DNA of 64,000 nucleotides. Origin: Azospirillum sp. TSH64 (GTDB lineage: Bacteria; Pseudomonadota; Alphaproteobacteria; Azospirillales; Azospirillaceae). The notes beneath the pieces are model-generated. The model did not search any database, was not told the origin of the DNA, and saw only the letters and a list, made by a program, of their open reading frames with translations. The DNA lies in assembly GCF_003116035.1 (NCBI RefSeq), contig NZ_LGQW01000001.1, positions 31,508-95,507 on the forward strand. The letters are read 5' to 3'. Positions 39,483 to 49,108 of this stretch are shown here, piece after piece (within the stretch, counting starts at the first letter, position 1; every line of letters starts with the position of its first letter). The translations under genes and the position numbers were made by a program.

Positions 39483-41720
39483 CTAGATGTGCCGGTTCTG
39501 CTGGTGCCAGAGATGCTGGTAGATGTCGCAGCGCCCCAGCAGCTCGTCATGGCGGCCGCTGTCGACCACCTTGCCGCGGTCCATCACCAGGATGGTGTCC
39601 GACGGCACCAGCGACGACAGGCGGTGCGAGATCATGATCATGGTGCGGCCGCGGGCGATGTTCATCAGGTTGGCCTGGACGATCGCCTCGCTCTCGGCGT
39701 CGAGCGCCGAGGTCGCCTCGTCCATGATCAGGATCTTCGGGTTGGTCAGCAGGGCGCGGGCGATGGCCAGGCGCTGGCGCTGGCCGCCGGACAGGTTGGA
39801 CGAGCCTTCCTCCAGCATGGTGTCGAGGCCCTTGGGCAGCCGCTCCACGAACTCGTCGGCGCCGGCCAGCTGGATCACCTTCAGGATCTCGTCGGTCGTC
39901 GCCCCCGGCTTGGCGGCGGCGACGTTGTCGCGGATGGTGCCGGTAAAGAGGAAATTGTCCTGCAGCACGACGCCGATCGAGGCGCGCAGATGGTCGAGGT
40001 CGTATTCGCGCAGATCGTGGCCGTCGATGCGGATCAGGCCTTCCTGCGCCCGGTGCAGCCCCTGCAGGAGACGGGTCACGGTGGTCTTGCCCGAGCCGGA
40101 GCGGCCCATCACGCCGAGGATGGTGCCTTCGGTGGCGGCGAAGGACACGCCGTCGAGCGCCGGCGGCGCCGAGGGGGCGTAGCGGAAGCGCACCTCCTGG
40201 AACTCGACCGTGCCGCGCAGCGGCGTGCGCAGGCCGCGGCCGGTGCGGCCCTCTTCCGGCGCGTGGTTCATGATCGTGCCCAGCATCTGGACCGAGATCG
40301 ACACCTCCTGGAACTGCTGGACCAGCTGGGCCATCTGCAGCAGCGGCTGGGTGACGCGGCCGGCCAGGATGTAGAAGGCGATGAGCGCGCCCATCATCAT
40401 GTCGCCGTTCAGCGCCAGATAGGTGCCGAGGCCGAGCAGGCAGGCCATCATCAGCTGGTTCAGCGGCATGGCCACCGTCTGGCCGATGATCATGATGCGG
40501 CCGACGTCGAAGCGCTGTTCGGCGGCGCGGGCGACGCGGTGGTCCCACTCCTGCTTCTGCCGGGCGTCGAGCGCCAGCGACTTCACCGTGCGCATGCCGT
40601 GGATGTTTTCGATCAGGAAGGACTGCTGGCGCACCTCGGCCTGGTAGAGATCCTTCATCCGGCCTTTGATCAGCGGGATCATGATGCCGATGTTGATCGC
40701 CATCAGGATGGAGAAGGCCAGGACCAGGACGGTCAGCGGCACGCTGTACATGAACATGATCGGCAGGAAGACGACCAGCGAGACCGTGTCCAGCAGCGTC
40801 ATGAAGAGCTGGCCGGTGAGGAAGGTGCGGATCCGCTCGGCCTGCTGGACGTTCTTGACGATCTCGCCCGACGACACCTTCTCGAAATAATGCATCGGCA
40901 AGCCGACGAGCTTGTTGAAGACCTGGACGTTCATCTTCGCGTCGATCTTCTTCGTCGCGTAGAGCATCAGGTACTGGCGCAGGTAGGAGAAGGCCGTCTC
41001 GAACAGGATGACGCCGATCATGCCGACCATCAGCACGCCCAGCGTGCCCAGGCTGCGGTGGACCAGCACGCGGTCGACCACCAGCTGGAAGAAGATCGGC
41101 ACGGCGAGCGCGAACAGGCTCATCAGGATCGCGGCGATGCCGATGTCGCGGAAGATGCGCTTGTGGCGCAGGATCTCCACCACGAACCATTTCAGGCCGA
41201 AGGGCTGCTCGGCGTCGGCCAGGCCGTAGTCGCGCTTCAGCAGCACCACCTCGCCGGCCCAGGCCTGGCTCAGGCGGATGCGGTCGACCGGCAGGATCAA
41301 CTCCTGCCCGGCCAGCGGATCCTGCAGAATGGCGACGTCGGTGTCGCCCTGCTTGCCGAAGCCGACCACCACCATCGAGTTGCCGTTGCGCAGGCGCAGA
41401 ATGGCGGGGAAGGCATCCTGGAGCTTGCCCAGATCGTCCCAGTCCAGCGTCGTCGCCTCGGCCTTCAGGCCGATCGACTTGGCAACGCGCAGCAAGCGCG
41501 CGGTGTCCAGCTCCTCGTTTCCGATGACGTTGCTGTGCTGAAGCCGCTCGGCCGAAACGTCGAGGCCACGCTGGCGCGCGACGACAGCCAGGGAATGCAG
41601 CCCGGTGTGGGCGCAGGGGACTTCCGCAGCTAAGGTCATGGGAACCGCCGTGAAAAATGTGGAATGCGTCGCGAAGGCAAGGTCTTCATACCGTTCGGTC
41701 ACCCGGTTTCGATCGACCAT
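39483..41720 (-). CDS. Type I secretion ABC exporter (HlyB-like) with degenerate C39 domain
   Basis: A 745-residue protein from ATG 41720 (AAGGAG 4 bases upstream). Residues ~25-140 are a C39-like domain: HTGLHSLAVVARQRGLDVSA, LQDAFPAILRLRNGNSMVVV. The catalytic Cys of true C39 peptidases is not in the expected place, as in HlyB, so it should bind rather than cleave substrate. Membrane helices span ~165-450. The nucleotide-binding domain has Walker A GRSGSGKTT near 541, signature LSGGQRQRLA near 640, Walker B ILIMDEATSALD near 660 and switch ISHRLSS. It heads a leftward operon with the adaptor and Sel1 protein. The likely substrate is the repeat protein at 61134. Confidence 0.93.
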   Translation of the reverse strand: MVDRNRVTERYEDLAFATHSTFFTAVPMTLAAEVPCAHTGLHSLAVVARQRGLDVSAERLQHSNVIGNEELDTARLLRVAKSIGLKAEATTLDWDDLGKLQDAFPAILRLRNGNSMVVVGFGKQGDTDVAILQDPLAGQELILPVDRIRLSQAWAGEVVLLKRDYGLADAEQPFGLKWFVVEILRHKRIFRDIGIAAILMSLFALAVPIFFQLVVDRVLVHRSLGTLGVLMVGMIGVILFETAFSYLRQYLMLYATKKIDAKMNVQVFNKLVGLPMHYFEKVSSGEIVKNVQQAERIRTFLTGQLFMTLLDTVSLVVFLPIMFMYSVPLTVLVLAFSILMAINIGIMIPLIKGRMKDLYQAEVRQQSFLIENIHGMRTVKSLALDARQKQEWDHRVARAAEQRFDVGRIMIIGQTVAMPLNQLMMACLLGLGTYLALNGDMMMGALIAFYILAGRVTQPLLQMAQLVQQFQEVSISVQMLGTIMNHAPEEGRTGRGLRTPLRGTVEFQEVRFRYAPSAPPALDGVSFAATEGTILGVMGRSGSGKTTVTRLLQGLHRAQEGLIRIDGHDLREYDLDHLRASIGVVLQDNFLFTGTIRDNVAAAKPGATTDEILKVIQLAGADEFVERLPKGLDTMLEEGSSNLSGGQRQRLAIARALLTNPKILIMDEATSALDAESEAIVQANLMNIARGRTMIMISHRLSSLVPSDTILVMDRGKVVDSGRHDELLGRCDIYQHLWHQQNRHI

Positions 41721-42001
41721 GCGCTCCTTGGGGGCCAGGGCGCGACGAAGCGCGTAGAGTCCGCCACTTGCGAACGATGCATAGCCACGCGATTCCGTTG
41801 AGATAGCAGAATTGGCCCAACAGCGGCAAGCCATCTGTCCCAGGGCCCATCCGCCATCCATCATATGTCTCCACCCCATGTGGCCGTTGCGGCACATCCA
41901 TCCGGAGACGAGATGCCGCTTGCGGCAGCGCATGGTCATTGCTATCGACCGGCAGGACGGCTTTTCTGCCGACGAAGACTTAACGCCAAGCGGTCAGCCC
42001 G

Positions 42002-43960
42002 ATGAAAAAGCCTTCACACAAGCAGGCCAGGGCCAAGCGCCCGGCCATTCCGGCCCCCTCCCCGCAGAGCACGGCTCCGGCGGCTTCGGCAGGGGACGCC
42101 GCCTTCGGCCGGGCGCTGAGCCTGCACCGGGAAGGCCGGACGGCCGAGGCGGAGGCCGGATACCGCGCCGTGCTGGCTGCCGATGCCGGCCACACCAACG
42201 CCAACAACAACCTCGCCATCATCCTGCGCGCCCGCGGCGACTGGGAGGAGGCGCTGGGCTGCTACCGCCGGGCGCTTGCCCGCAACGCGGCCGATCCCTT
42301 CGTCCACAGCAACCATGGCTGCCTGCTGCAGGACATGGGCCGAAGCGCCGAGGCGGAGGAGGCGCTGCGCACCGCCATCCGGTTGAAGCCCGAATATGCC
42401 GAGGCCCACTTCAACCTCGCCAACATCCTGCGCAACCGCGGCGACCGCGAGGCGGCCAAGGCCGCCTATGGCGAGGCGCTGCGCCTGAAGCCGGACATGG
42501 CGGCGGCGCTGTGCAACCTGGGCGACCTGCACAAGGGGGCGGTCGAACTCACCCGCGCGGTGGAGTGCTTCGTCGCCGCGCTGAAGGCCGATCCGAAATC
42601 GGCCGAGGCCTGGAACAACCTGGGCGAAACGCTGAAGGAGATGGGACGCATCGAGGAGGCGGTCGGCGTCTTCCAGAAGGGGCTGGAGGCGCACCCCACC
42701 CACGCCCTGATGCATTCCAACCTGCTGCTGGCCCTGCACTACACCCCGGCCGTTCCGCCCGAGACCATCTTCAGGGCCCATATGGCGTGGGCACAGCGTC
42801 ATGCCGACCCGCTGCTGCCCGCCGACAGGCGCCATGCCAACCCGCGCGATCCCGATCGCCGGCTGCGCATCGGCTACGTCTCGCCCGACTTCTGCGCCCA
42901 TTCGGTCGCCTTCTTCGCGGAGCCGCTGATCCGCGAGCATGACCGCGAGCACTTCGAGGTCTTCTGCTACCCCGCGTCCGCACGCTCCGACGTGGTCACG
43001 GAACGGCTGAAGGGGCTGTCCGACGGCTGGCGGTCGCTGGTGGGGGTGGACGATGCCCGCGCCGCGGCACTGATCGAGCAGGACGGCATCGACATCCTGG
43101 TCGACCTGACCGGCCACACCGCCAACAACCGGCTGACCCTGTTCGCCCGCAAGCCGGCGCCGGTGCAGGCGACGTGGCTGGGCTATCCCGACACCACCGG
43201 CATGCGCGCCATCGACTGGCGCTTCAGCGACGCCATCGCCGAGCCCCCGGGCGAGGCCGACCGGCTGAGCGCGGAACGCATCGTCAGGCTGCCACAGGGC
43301 TTCCACAGCTACCGCCCGCCGCTGGACGTCGCCCCGCCGGCCGAACCGCCGTTCCGCGCCAACGGCCATGTCACCTTCGGCTCCTTCAACAACACTTCCA
43401 AGGTGACAGGGGAGGTGGTGCGTGTCTGGTCGGAGATCCTGAAGCGGGTGCCGGGCTCGCGCCTGATCGTCAAGAGCGCCCAGATGGGCGACGAGGAGAC
43501 GCGCCGGCGCTATCTGAACACCTTCGTCCAGTGCGGGATCGACGCCGGCCGGATCGAGCTTCTGGCCCGCATCGACGCGGCCGACGGGCATTTGCGCGCC
43601 TACGACCGCATCGACATCGGGCTCGACCCTTTCCCCTACAACGGTACCACCACCACCTGCGAGGCCCTGTGGATGGGTGTGCCGGTGGTGACGCTGACGG
43701 GCGCCAACCATGTCGCCCGCGTCGGCGCCAGCCTGCTGACCCATTGCGGGCTGACGGAGCTGGTGGCCTCCGACATGGAGGGCTACATCGCCACCGCAGT
43801 GGCGCTCGCCGGCGACCCGGGCCGCCTGGACCGGTTGCGCCGGACGATGCGCAGCCGGCTGAGCGCCGCCCCGCTGACCGACTACACGGGCTTCGCCCGT
43901 GGGGTCGAGGCGGCCTACCGCGCCATGTGGCGCGACTGGGTGGCCCGCAGCGCCGCCTGA
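42002..43960 (+). CDS. TPR + GT41 (O-GlcNAc-transferase/SPINDLY-like) glycosyltransferase
   Basis: A 652-residue protein, divergent from the ABC exporter. After a basic Pro/Ala-rich start, residues ~33-270 are TPRs (HREGRTAEAEAGYRAVL, LAIILRARGDWEEAL, WNNLGETLKEMGRIEEAVG). The GT41 region begins near 287: LRIGYVSPDFCAHSVAFFAE, IDILVDLTGHTANNRLTLFA, PAPVQATWLGYPDTTGM, VTFGSFNNTSKVTGEVV and LDPFPYNGTTTTCEALWMGV near 542. It is a close paralogue in architecture of the genes at 12812 and 59154. It could O-glycosylate a protein such as flagellin or the giant repeat protein (inference). Confidence 0.9.
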   Translation: MKKPSHKQARAKRPAIPAPSPQSTAPAASAGDAAFGRALSLHREGRTAEAEAGYRAVLAADAGHTNANNNLAIILRARGDWEEALGCYRRALARNAADPFVHSNHGCLLQDMGRSAEAEEALRTAIRLKPEYAEAHFNLANILRNRGDREAAKAAYGEALRLKPDMAAALCNLGDLHKGAVELTRAVECFVAALKADPKSAEAWNNLGETLKEMGRIEEAVGVFQKGLEAHPTHALMHSNLLLALHYTPAVPPETIFRAHMAWAQRHADPLLPADRRHANPRDPDRRLRIGYVSPDFCAHSVAFFAEPLIREHDREHFEVFCYPASARSDVVTERLKGLSDGWRSLVGVDDARAAALIEQDGIDILVDLTGHTANNRLTLFARKPAPVQATWLGYPDTTGMRAIDWRFSDAIAEPPGEADRLSAERIVRLPQGFHSYRPPLDVAPPAEPPFRANGHVTFGSFNNTSKVTGEVVRVWSEILKRVPGSRLIVKSAQMGDEETRRRYLNTFVQCGIDAGRIELLARIDAADGHLRAYDRIDIGLDPFPYNGTTTTCEALWMGVPVVTLTGANHVARVGASLLTHCGLTELVASDMEGYIATAVALAGDPGRLDRLRRTMRSRLSAAPLTDYTGFARGVEAAYRAMWRDWVARSAA

Positions 43961-43987
43961 GGGAACGCCACCCGAGGGGATGAAAGA

Positions 43988-44024
43988 GGAGAGGGCACGG
44001 CCCCGTCGGCGCCGCGCCCTCTCC
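43988..44024. terminator. Stem-loop between convergent genes
   Basis: GGAGAGGGC (43988-43996) and GCCCTCTCC (44016-44024) form a 9-bp perfect stem around a GC-rich loop, between the rightward GT41 gene and the leftward fcl gene. It lacks a strong T-tract in either direction; it probably serves as a bidirectional terminator. Confidence 0.5.
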
Positions 44025-44047
44025 CGGCAGGCTTCACCGTTCGGGGG

Positions 44048-45028
44048 TCACACCCCCCGCAGGCCGCCGCGGTCGACAGTCTCCAGGAACCAGCGGTAGG
44101 TGGTGGCGAAGCCGTCGCGCAAGGACGTGGCTGCGGTCCAGCCCATTCCGCTCATCCGGCTGACGTCCATCAGCTTGCGCGGGCTGCCGTCCGGCTTGGA
44201 GGTGTCGTAGCGGAACTCGCCCTCATAGCCGACGACGTCGCGGATCAGCTCGGCCAGTTCCCGGATCGACACCTCGATCCCGGTGCCGACATTGACGTGC
44301 GGTTCGCCCGAATAATGCTGGGCCAGGAAGACCAGGCCATCGGCCAGATCGTCGGCAAACAGGAATTCGCGCCTGGGCGCTCCGGTGCCCCACAGCTCGA
44401 CGAAGGGCAACCCCTCCACCTTGGCCCGGTGGATCTTGGCCAGCAACGCTGCGGCGACGTGCCCGCCCTGCAGGTCGAAATTGTCGTTCAGTCCGTAGAG
44501 ATTGGTCGGCATCGCCGAGATGAAGTCGCAGCCATACTGGCGCCGGTAGGCCTGACACATCTTGATGCCGGCGATCTTGGCGATGGCATACCACTCGTTG
44601 GTCGGCTCCAGCGGGCCGGTCAGCAGGGCGTCCTCGCGCATCGGCTGCTCGGCCAGCCGCGGGTAGATGCAGGAGGATCCCAGGAAGACCAGCTTCTTCA
44701 CGGCCGTCCGGTAGGCGCCATGGATGATGTTGATCTCGATCGCCAGGTTGTCGTAGAGGAACTCGGCCGGCCGGGTGGAGTTGGCGAGGATGCCGCCGAC
44801 GGTGGCGGCGGCGACGAAGACCACGTCCGGCTTCGTTTCGGCCATCCAGTCCTCCACCTCCGACTGGCGGCGCAGGTCTACGCGGTCGCGCCCGACGGTG
44901 AGCAGGTCGCAGGGTTCGCGCTCCAGCCGGCGGACGACGGCGGCGCCCGCCATGCCGCGATGCCCGGCCACCCAGACCCGTTTGCCCTCCAGGGAGAAAA
45001 GCGATTCCGTCCGCACCTTGAGCACCAT
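44048..45028 (-). CDS. fcl: GDP-L-fucose synthase (GDP-4-keto-6-deoxymannose epimerase/reductase)
   Basis: A 326-residue SDR enzyme from ATG 45028. The Rossmann motif is RVWVAGHRGMAGAAVVRRLE at 17-36, catalytic Ser/Cys in FLGSSCIYPR (118-120), and the Tyr-xxx-Lys pair in NEWYAIAKIAG (Y147, K151). Other family text includes PTNLYGLNDNFDL and LWGTGAPRREFLFADDLADG. It makes GDP-L-fucose from the product of gmd at 56516, using NADPH. Length is normal (about 320). It is divergent from the GT4 gene at 45196. Confidence 0.95.
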   Translation of the reverse strand: MVLKVRTESLFSLEGKRVWVAGHRGMAGAAVVRRLEREPCDLLTVGRDRVDLRRQSEVEDWMAETKPDVVFVAAATVGGILANSTRPAEFLYDNLAIEINIIHGAYRTAVKKLVFLGSSCIYPRLAEQPMREDALLTGPLEPTNEWYAIAKIAGIKMCQAYRRQYGCDFISAMPTNLYGLNDNFDLQGGHVAAALLAKIHRAKVEGLPFVELWGTGAPRREFLFADDLADGLVFLAQHYSGEPHVNVGTGIEVSIRELAELIRDVVGYEGEFRYDTSKPDGSPRKLMDVSRMSGMGWTAATSLRDGFATTYRWFLETVDRGGLRGV

Positions 45029-45195
45029 CCCGCTATGGAAAGCCGCCGCTGTCGTAGCATCGGGCAGGCGGGGAATCCAGTCCGCTCCGCTCGGCTTGAC
45101 AAGCGCCGCCCCGGCGCGGGATCTTCCCGCCGCCCGGCGCCCACCCGGCGCCCGCCTGGGCTCGCTGACCTGCACCCAGAATTGGGGTTTCCATC

Positions 45196-46377
45196 ATGAT
45201 TCCGAACTTGGCTTTTACCTGGCAGCTCACGGAGGTCCACGGTTGGGGGCTGGTGGGTGTCCACACCGCCCTCTACCTCGCCGACGCCGGGCGGCCGCCG
45301 CTGCTGCTGGAAAAGCCGCTGATGGGCACCCTGCGCCCGGAAAACCGCGAAAAGCTGCAGCCGCTGGAAGCCCCCTACCAGCAGATCGCCGCCATGGCCG
45401 ACAACGCCAAGGGCCACATGCTGCTGCTGAAGGAGTTCGACGTCCTGCACGCGCTGGGCAACGGCTTCACCGCAGGCGGTCCGTCGACGCGCTTCCGCGG
45501 CCGGCGCAACATCGGCGTCATCGCCTATGAGGATACCCGCTTCACGCCCGAGGTGATGGCCCGCGCCCGCCAGTACGACCGCATCGTCGTGCATTCCACC
45601 TACAACAAGCAGCTTCTGGAGATCTGGGGCTTCGACAATGTCGGCCTCGCCTTTCAGGGCATCGACCCGACCGAAATGGTGGAGGCTCGCCCAAGCAGCC
45701 GCTTCGGCGACCGCTTCGTCGTCTTTTCCGGCGGCAAGCTGGAGTTCCGCAAGGGCCAGGACATCGTGCTGGCCGCCTTCCTCGCCTTCCGTCAGCGCCA
45801 TCCCGACGCGCTGCTGGTCACCGCTTGGCAGAACGCCTGGCCGGAGGTCGGCATGACGATGGCGGAATCGCCGCTGGCGTCGAAGCCGCCGCGGGTCATG
45901 CCCAACAACATGATCGACGTGAAGAGCTGGGCGATGGAGAACGGCGCCGACGAGGAGGGCTTCGTCGATCTGGGCTTCCTCGGCCGTCACCAGATCGCCG
46001 GGATCCTTGCCGACTGCCACGCCGCCGTCTTCCCCAACCGCTGCGAGGGGGCGACCAACCTCGTCGCCATGGAGGCGATGGCCTGCGGCGTACCGGTGGT
46101 TCTGTCCAACAACACCGGCCACCGCGACCTGCTGAAGAGCCCGACCCAGGGCGACGACCTCTGCCTGACGCTCGACCGTCAGGTTCCGGTCGCCGACCGC
46201 GAAGGCAGCCGCTTCGGCTGGGGCGAATCCTCGGTCGACGAGCTGGTGGAGGCGCTGGAGCGGCTCTACGCCGACCGTGCCGCGGCCAAGGCACGCGCCG
46301 CGCGCGCCAAGGCCTTCATCCGCACCGAGCGCAGCTGGCGCGCCTTCGCCGAGGCGTTCGTCGACGCCACGCAGTGA
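45196..46377 (+). CDS. GT4-family glycosyltransferase
   Basis: A 393-residue protein from ATG 45196. It starts NLAFTWQLTEVHGWGLVGVH, with RNIGVIAYEDTRFTPEVM in the first half. The C-terminal half has FVVFSGGKLEFRKGQDIVLA and the sugar-nucleotide site AAVFPNRCEGATNLVAMEAM (E-x7-E type) followed by ACGVPVVLSNNTGHRDLL. That is a retaining GT4 enzyme in the cytoplasm. It precedes the formyltransferase by 43 bp on the same strand, so the two probably form an operon. Confidence 0.88.
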   Translation: MIPNLAFTWQLTEVHGWGLVGVHTALYLADAGRPPLLLEKPLMGTLRPENREKLQPLEAPYQQIAAMADNAKGHMLLLKEFDVLHALGNGFTAGGPSTRFRGRRNIGVIAYEDTRFTPEVMARARQYDRIVVHSTYNKQLLEIWGFDNVGLAFQGIDPTEMVEARPSSRFGDRFVVFSGGKLEFRKGQDIVLAAFLAFRQRHPDALLVTAWQNAWPEVGMTMAESPLASKPPRVMPNNMIDVKSWAMENGADEEGFVDLGFLGRHQIAGILADCHAAVFPNRCEGATNLVAMEAMACGVPVVLSNNTGHRDLLKSPTQGDDLCLTLDRQVPVADREGSRFGWGESSVDELVEALERLYADRAAAKARAARAKAFIRTERSWRAFAEAFVDATQ

Positions 46378-46420
46378 AACCGGGGCTTTCGCCAGGATTT
46401 TTGAGGGAGGAGGTCCGGTT

Positions 46421-47089
46421 ATGCCCGCCAACTTGGTCCTGTTGGCCCAGCCGGGGGATGCGCGCCATCTTGCCGCCATCCTCGCCGGAGCCAACCACGA
46501 CCTGACCGTCGTGACGGTCGCCGACCGCCCGCAACTGGAAGCCGCGATGGCGGACCGTGGGCAGATCGACCGCCTCGTCGCCTTCCGGACCAACTGCGTG
46601 GTGCCGGCGGAGCTGCTGCGGCGGGTTTCGGGCCCCTCCTACAATTTCCACCCGGCCCCGCCCGCCTATCCCGGCCGCTACCCCTTCGCCTTCGCACTCT
46701 ATGACGGGGTGGCGGAGTATGGGGTCACCGCCCACGAAATGGTGGAGCGGGTGGATGCCGGCCCGATCGTCGGCGCACTCAGCTTCGCCCTGCCCGCCGA
46801 TCCCGACCCGGTCTGGCTGATCGACCAGGCCCATACCGCGCTGGTCCATCTGTTCGTGATACTGGCGCCCCAGCTGGCGGCGACCGGCCGGCCTCTGCCC
46901 CGCACCGAGCTTGCCTGGGACCACAGCCGCCGCTGCACGGCCAAGGCGCTGGACGACCTCCGCACCCTGCCCTCCGACATCGGTGCGCAAGAGATGGAGC
47001 GCCGCATCCGGGCCTTGCGCAGCGTCGAGCAGGAGGGGATCCGCCCCCGCATCACCCTGCATGGCCGCCGCTTCGTGCTGGAGGATTAG
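46421..47089 (+). CDS. Formyltransferase-domain protein (sugar N-formyltransferase-like)
   Basis: A 222-residue protein; ATG 46421 follows GGGAGGAGG. It contains a formyl-transferase core with the catalytic triad pattern: Asn75 and His77 in SYNFHPAPPAYPGRYPFAF and Asp112 in EMVERVDAGPIVGAL. It is shorter than methionyl-tRNA formyltransferase and lacks that enzyme's C-terminal domain, so formylation of an amino-sugar nucleotide is more likely (10-formyl-THF donor). It ends overlapping the convergent gene by 4 bp, leaving no room for a terminator. Confidence 0.8.
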   Translation: MPANLVLLAQPGDARHLAAILAGANHDLTVVTVADRPQLEAAMADRGQIDRLVAFRTNCVVPAELLRRVSGPSYNFHPAPPAYPGRYPFAFALYDGVAEYGVTAHEMVERVDAGPIVGALSFALPADPDPVWLIDQAHTALVHLFVILAPQLAATGRPLPRTELAWDHSRRCTAKALDDLRTLPSDIGAQEMERRIRALRSVEQEGIRPRITLHGRRFVLED

Positions 47090-48942
47090 ACGCCGTCGAG
47101 GGCGTCGAGCAGACGGCGGGCGGCGGCGTCCCAGGTGAAATTGTCCATCAGATGACGGGCTGCGTCGCGGCGCTCCCCCTCGGGGTCGCGGATGACGAGG
47201 GACAGGATGTCGGCCGCGGCATCCTCGTCCGGATGCCACCAGTCCAGCCCATGGAAGGGCTGGTAATAGGCGCTGCTGTACGGCATTAGCGCCGGGCCGG
47301 TGGTGCAGGGGATCAGGTGGGCGACCCGGTCGTTCAGATAGGCGGTGTAGGCGCTGTGCCGGGGCGCGATCAGCCCGGCCCCCAGGCAGCCGGCGCGGGT
47401 GATCGGCAGGTCCCAGCCCTCGCCATGCGACAGGCTGAGATAATGGGTGGCCATGGCATAGAGGCCGGCAATTCCCGCATCGTCGTAGCGGTCGGTCAGC
47501 AGGGCGATGGGAGCCGCCTCATCCAGCCGCCGGCCGGTGGCGCGCATGCCCCCCTCGACCAGACGGCGCATCTCGCCCATGAGGGACGATCCGCCCTTTC
47601 CCACCTTCAGGATCAGGATCGCATCGTCGTCGGCACGGGTGCCGCGCAGCCAGACCCGCAGCAGCCCGGCGAGATTCTTCCGCGCGACGAAGTCGGAGAT
47701 GTTGAGAACCCGCACCCGGTAATCCATCACGCTGCGACCGCCCGGACCGACGATGGGCAGCGGCTGTGCCGCCGCATCGGCCGGATGGGGGGCGATGCCG
47801 GGCGGGCAGACGCGGATGCGGTCTTCGGGATGGCCGGCGGCGATCCAGGCCAGGCGCGAGGAGTCGGTCGGCACGACGACCATCTCGTGGGCCCGGTTGC
47901 AGACGGCCCAGGAGGCCGGGATGCGCGGCCCCTCGAACATGGTGTAGTTGACCGTCGGCAGACCGGGGACCGGCTCCACCAGTGGCGGGGTCAGCACGCT
48001 GAGCGCCAGCCGCGCCCGCACCGGATCGCCGAGGCGCCGGGCGGCCGCCTGCAGGATCGGGTCGGTGAAGGCCGGGCGCCAGCTTTCCTCCCCCATCAGC
48101 CCGGCCAGCCGCAGGGTCGTCCCGCATTCCATCAGGCTGCGCACGAAATGCTGGGCGAAGTCGCCATAGCCGGACAGCACGGAGAAGGGGGCGCGGACCA
48201 GCAGCCCCTCCGGCGTGTGGGGCCGCTGGGCGTCGGCGGCGACCTGGCGGTAGAGCCGGGCGCGGGACAGTATGGGATCGCCCTGCGCGGTTTTTTGCGC
48301 GGCCTCCTGCACGCCACCCGATGGAGGGAAGTCGCCGGACGGGGCGCTTCCCGCCGCCAGCAGGGTCTCTTCCGCCAGATCCGGACGGCCGAGCGATAGC
48401 CAGGCCGCGGCCAGATGGGTGCGGGCATCGGTATGGCCGGAATGCCGGGCCAGGACGGGAGTCAACACCTCCACCGCCCCGGCATGGTCGCAGTGCGACA
48501 GCAGGGTCACCGCCAGCAGGACCTGCCGGTCGGGATCGGCGGGGCACAGCCGGGCGGCATGGCTCATGTGGCGCGTCGCCGCCGCGTAATCGCCGGTTCC
48601 GTGCAGCAGGTTGCCGAGACGGCCGTGCGCATCGGGATCCCCGGGCGTCAGCAGGCAGGCGACGCGCAGATGACGGAGGGCCTCCTGCTTGGCTCCGCGC
48701 GCCAGCATCGCCGTCGCGAGATTGATGCGCCCCTGCGCGAACAGCGGATGGCCGGCAATCAACCGATGCAGCATCCGCTCCGCCTCGTCCAGCCGGTCCG
48801 ACTGGTAGAGGATGGCACCCGCCAGGCTCAAGGCGTCTCGGTCGACGGGATCCTCGCGCAGCACCTGCTCGACCAGGGACAGCGCCTCGTCCCGGCGCCC
48901 GGCCTTGTACAGTTCGATGGCGCGATCGGTGACATGTCCCAT
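47086..48942 (-). CDS. TPR protein with GT4-like glycosyltransferase domain
   Basis: A 618-residue protein from ATG 48942. Residues 1-205 are TPRs (RAIELYKAGRRDEALSLVEQ, ALSLAGAILYQSDRLDEAE, INLATAMLARGAKQEAL). From ~260 it is a GT-B enzyme: VRAPFSVLSGYGDFAQHFVR, VNYTMFEGPRIPASW, RVLNISDFVARKNLAGLLRV near 410, and SLSHGEGWDLPITRAGCLGA near 500, which takes the place of the GT4 E-x7-E motif. The type is similar to the GT4 domains at 15129 and 20690. Its target is unknown. Confidence 0.85.
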   Translation of the reverse strand: MGHVTDRAIELYKAGRRDEALSLVEQVLREDPVDRDALSLAGAILYQSDRLDEAERMLHRLIAGHPLFAQGRINLATAMLARGAKQEALRHLRVACLLTPGDPDAHGRLGNLLHGTGDYAAATRHMSHAARLCPADPDRQVLLAVTLLSHCDHAGAVEVLTPVLARHSGHTDARTHLAAAWLSLGRPDLAEETLLAAGSAPSGDFPPSGGVQEAAQKTAQGDPILSRARLYRQVAADAQRPHTPEGLLVRAPFSVLSGYGDFAQHFVRSLMECGTTLRLAGLMGEESWRPAFTDPILQAAARRLGDPVRARLALSVLTPPLVEPVPGLPTVNYTMFEGPRIPASWAVCNRAHEMVVVPTDSSRLAWIAAGHPEDRIRVCPPGIAPHPADAAAQPLPIVGPGGRSVMDYRVRVLNISDFVARKNLAGLLRVWLRGTRADDDAILILKVGKGGSSLMGEMRRLVEGGMRATGRRLDEAAPIALLTDRYDDAGIAGLYAMATHYLSLSHGEGWDLPITRAGCLGAGLIAPRHSAYTAYLNDRVAHLIPCTTGPALMPYSSAYYQPFHGLDWWHPDEDAAADILSLVIRDPEGERRDAARHLMDNFTWDAAARRLLDALDGV

Positions 48943-49108
48943 GGCGTGGCCTTGACCGGGGAAGAACAGGGGAAAGCAGACGCTTGGGCGAGGAACTCGG
49001 GCGAGGAAAACGGCACCCCGCCCGATCCCCGGCCCTTCCGGCGGCATAGCACAGGCCAATTTGGCCGGTCAAATGAACCCGGCGGCCCGATCCCCGGAGG
49101 GTGGACCG

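Noticed and set aside
39462..41633. 723-codon plus-strand frame over the ABC exporter
   Set aside because: Antisense to a gene with Walker A, signature and Walker B motifs; its His/Asp/Gln-rich text has no domain.
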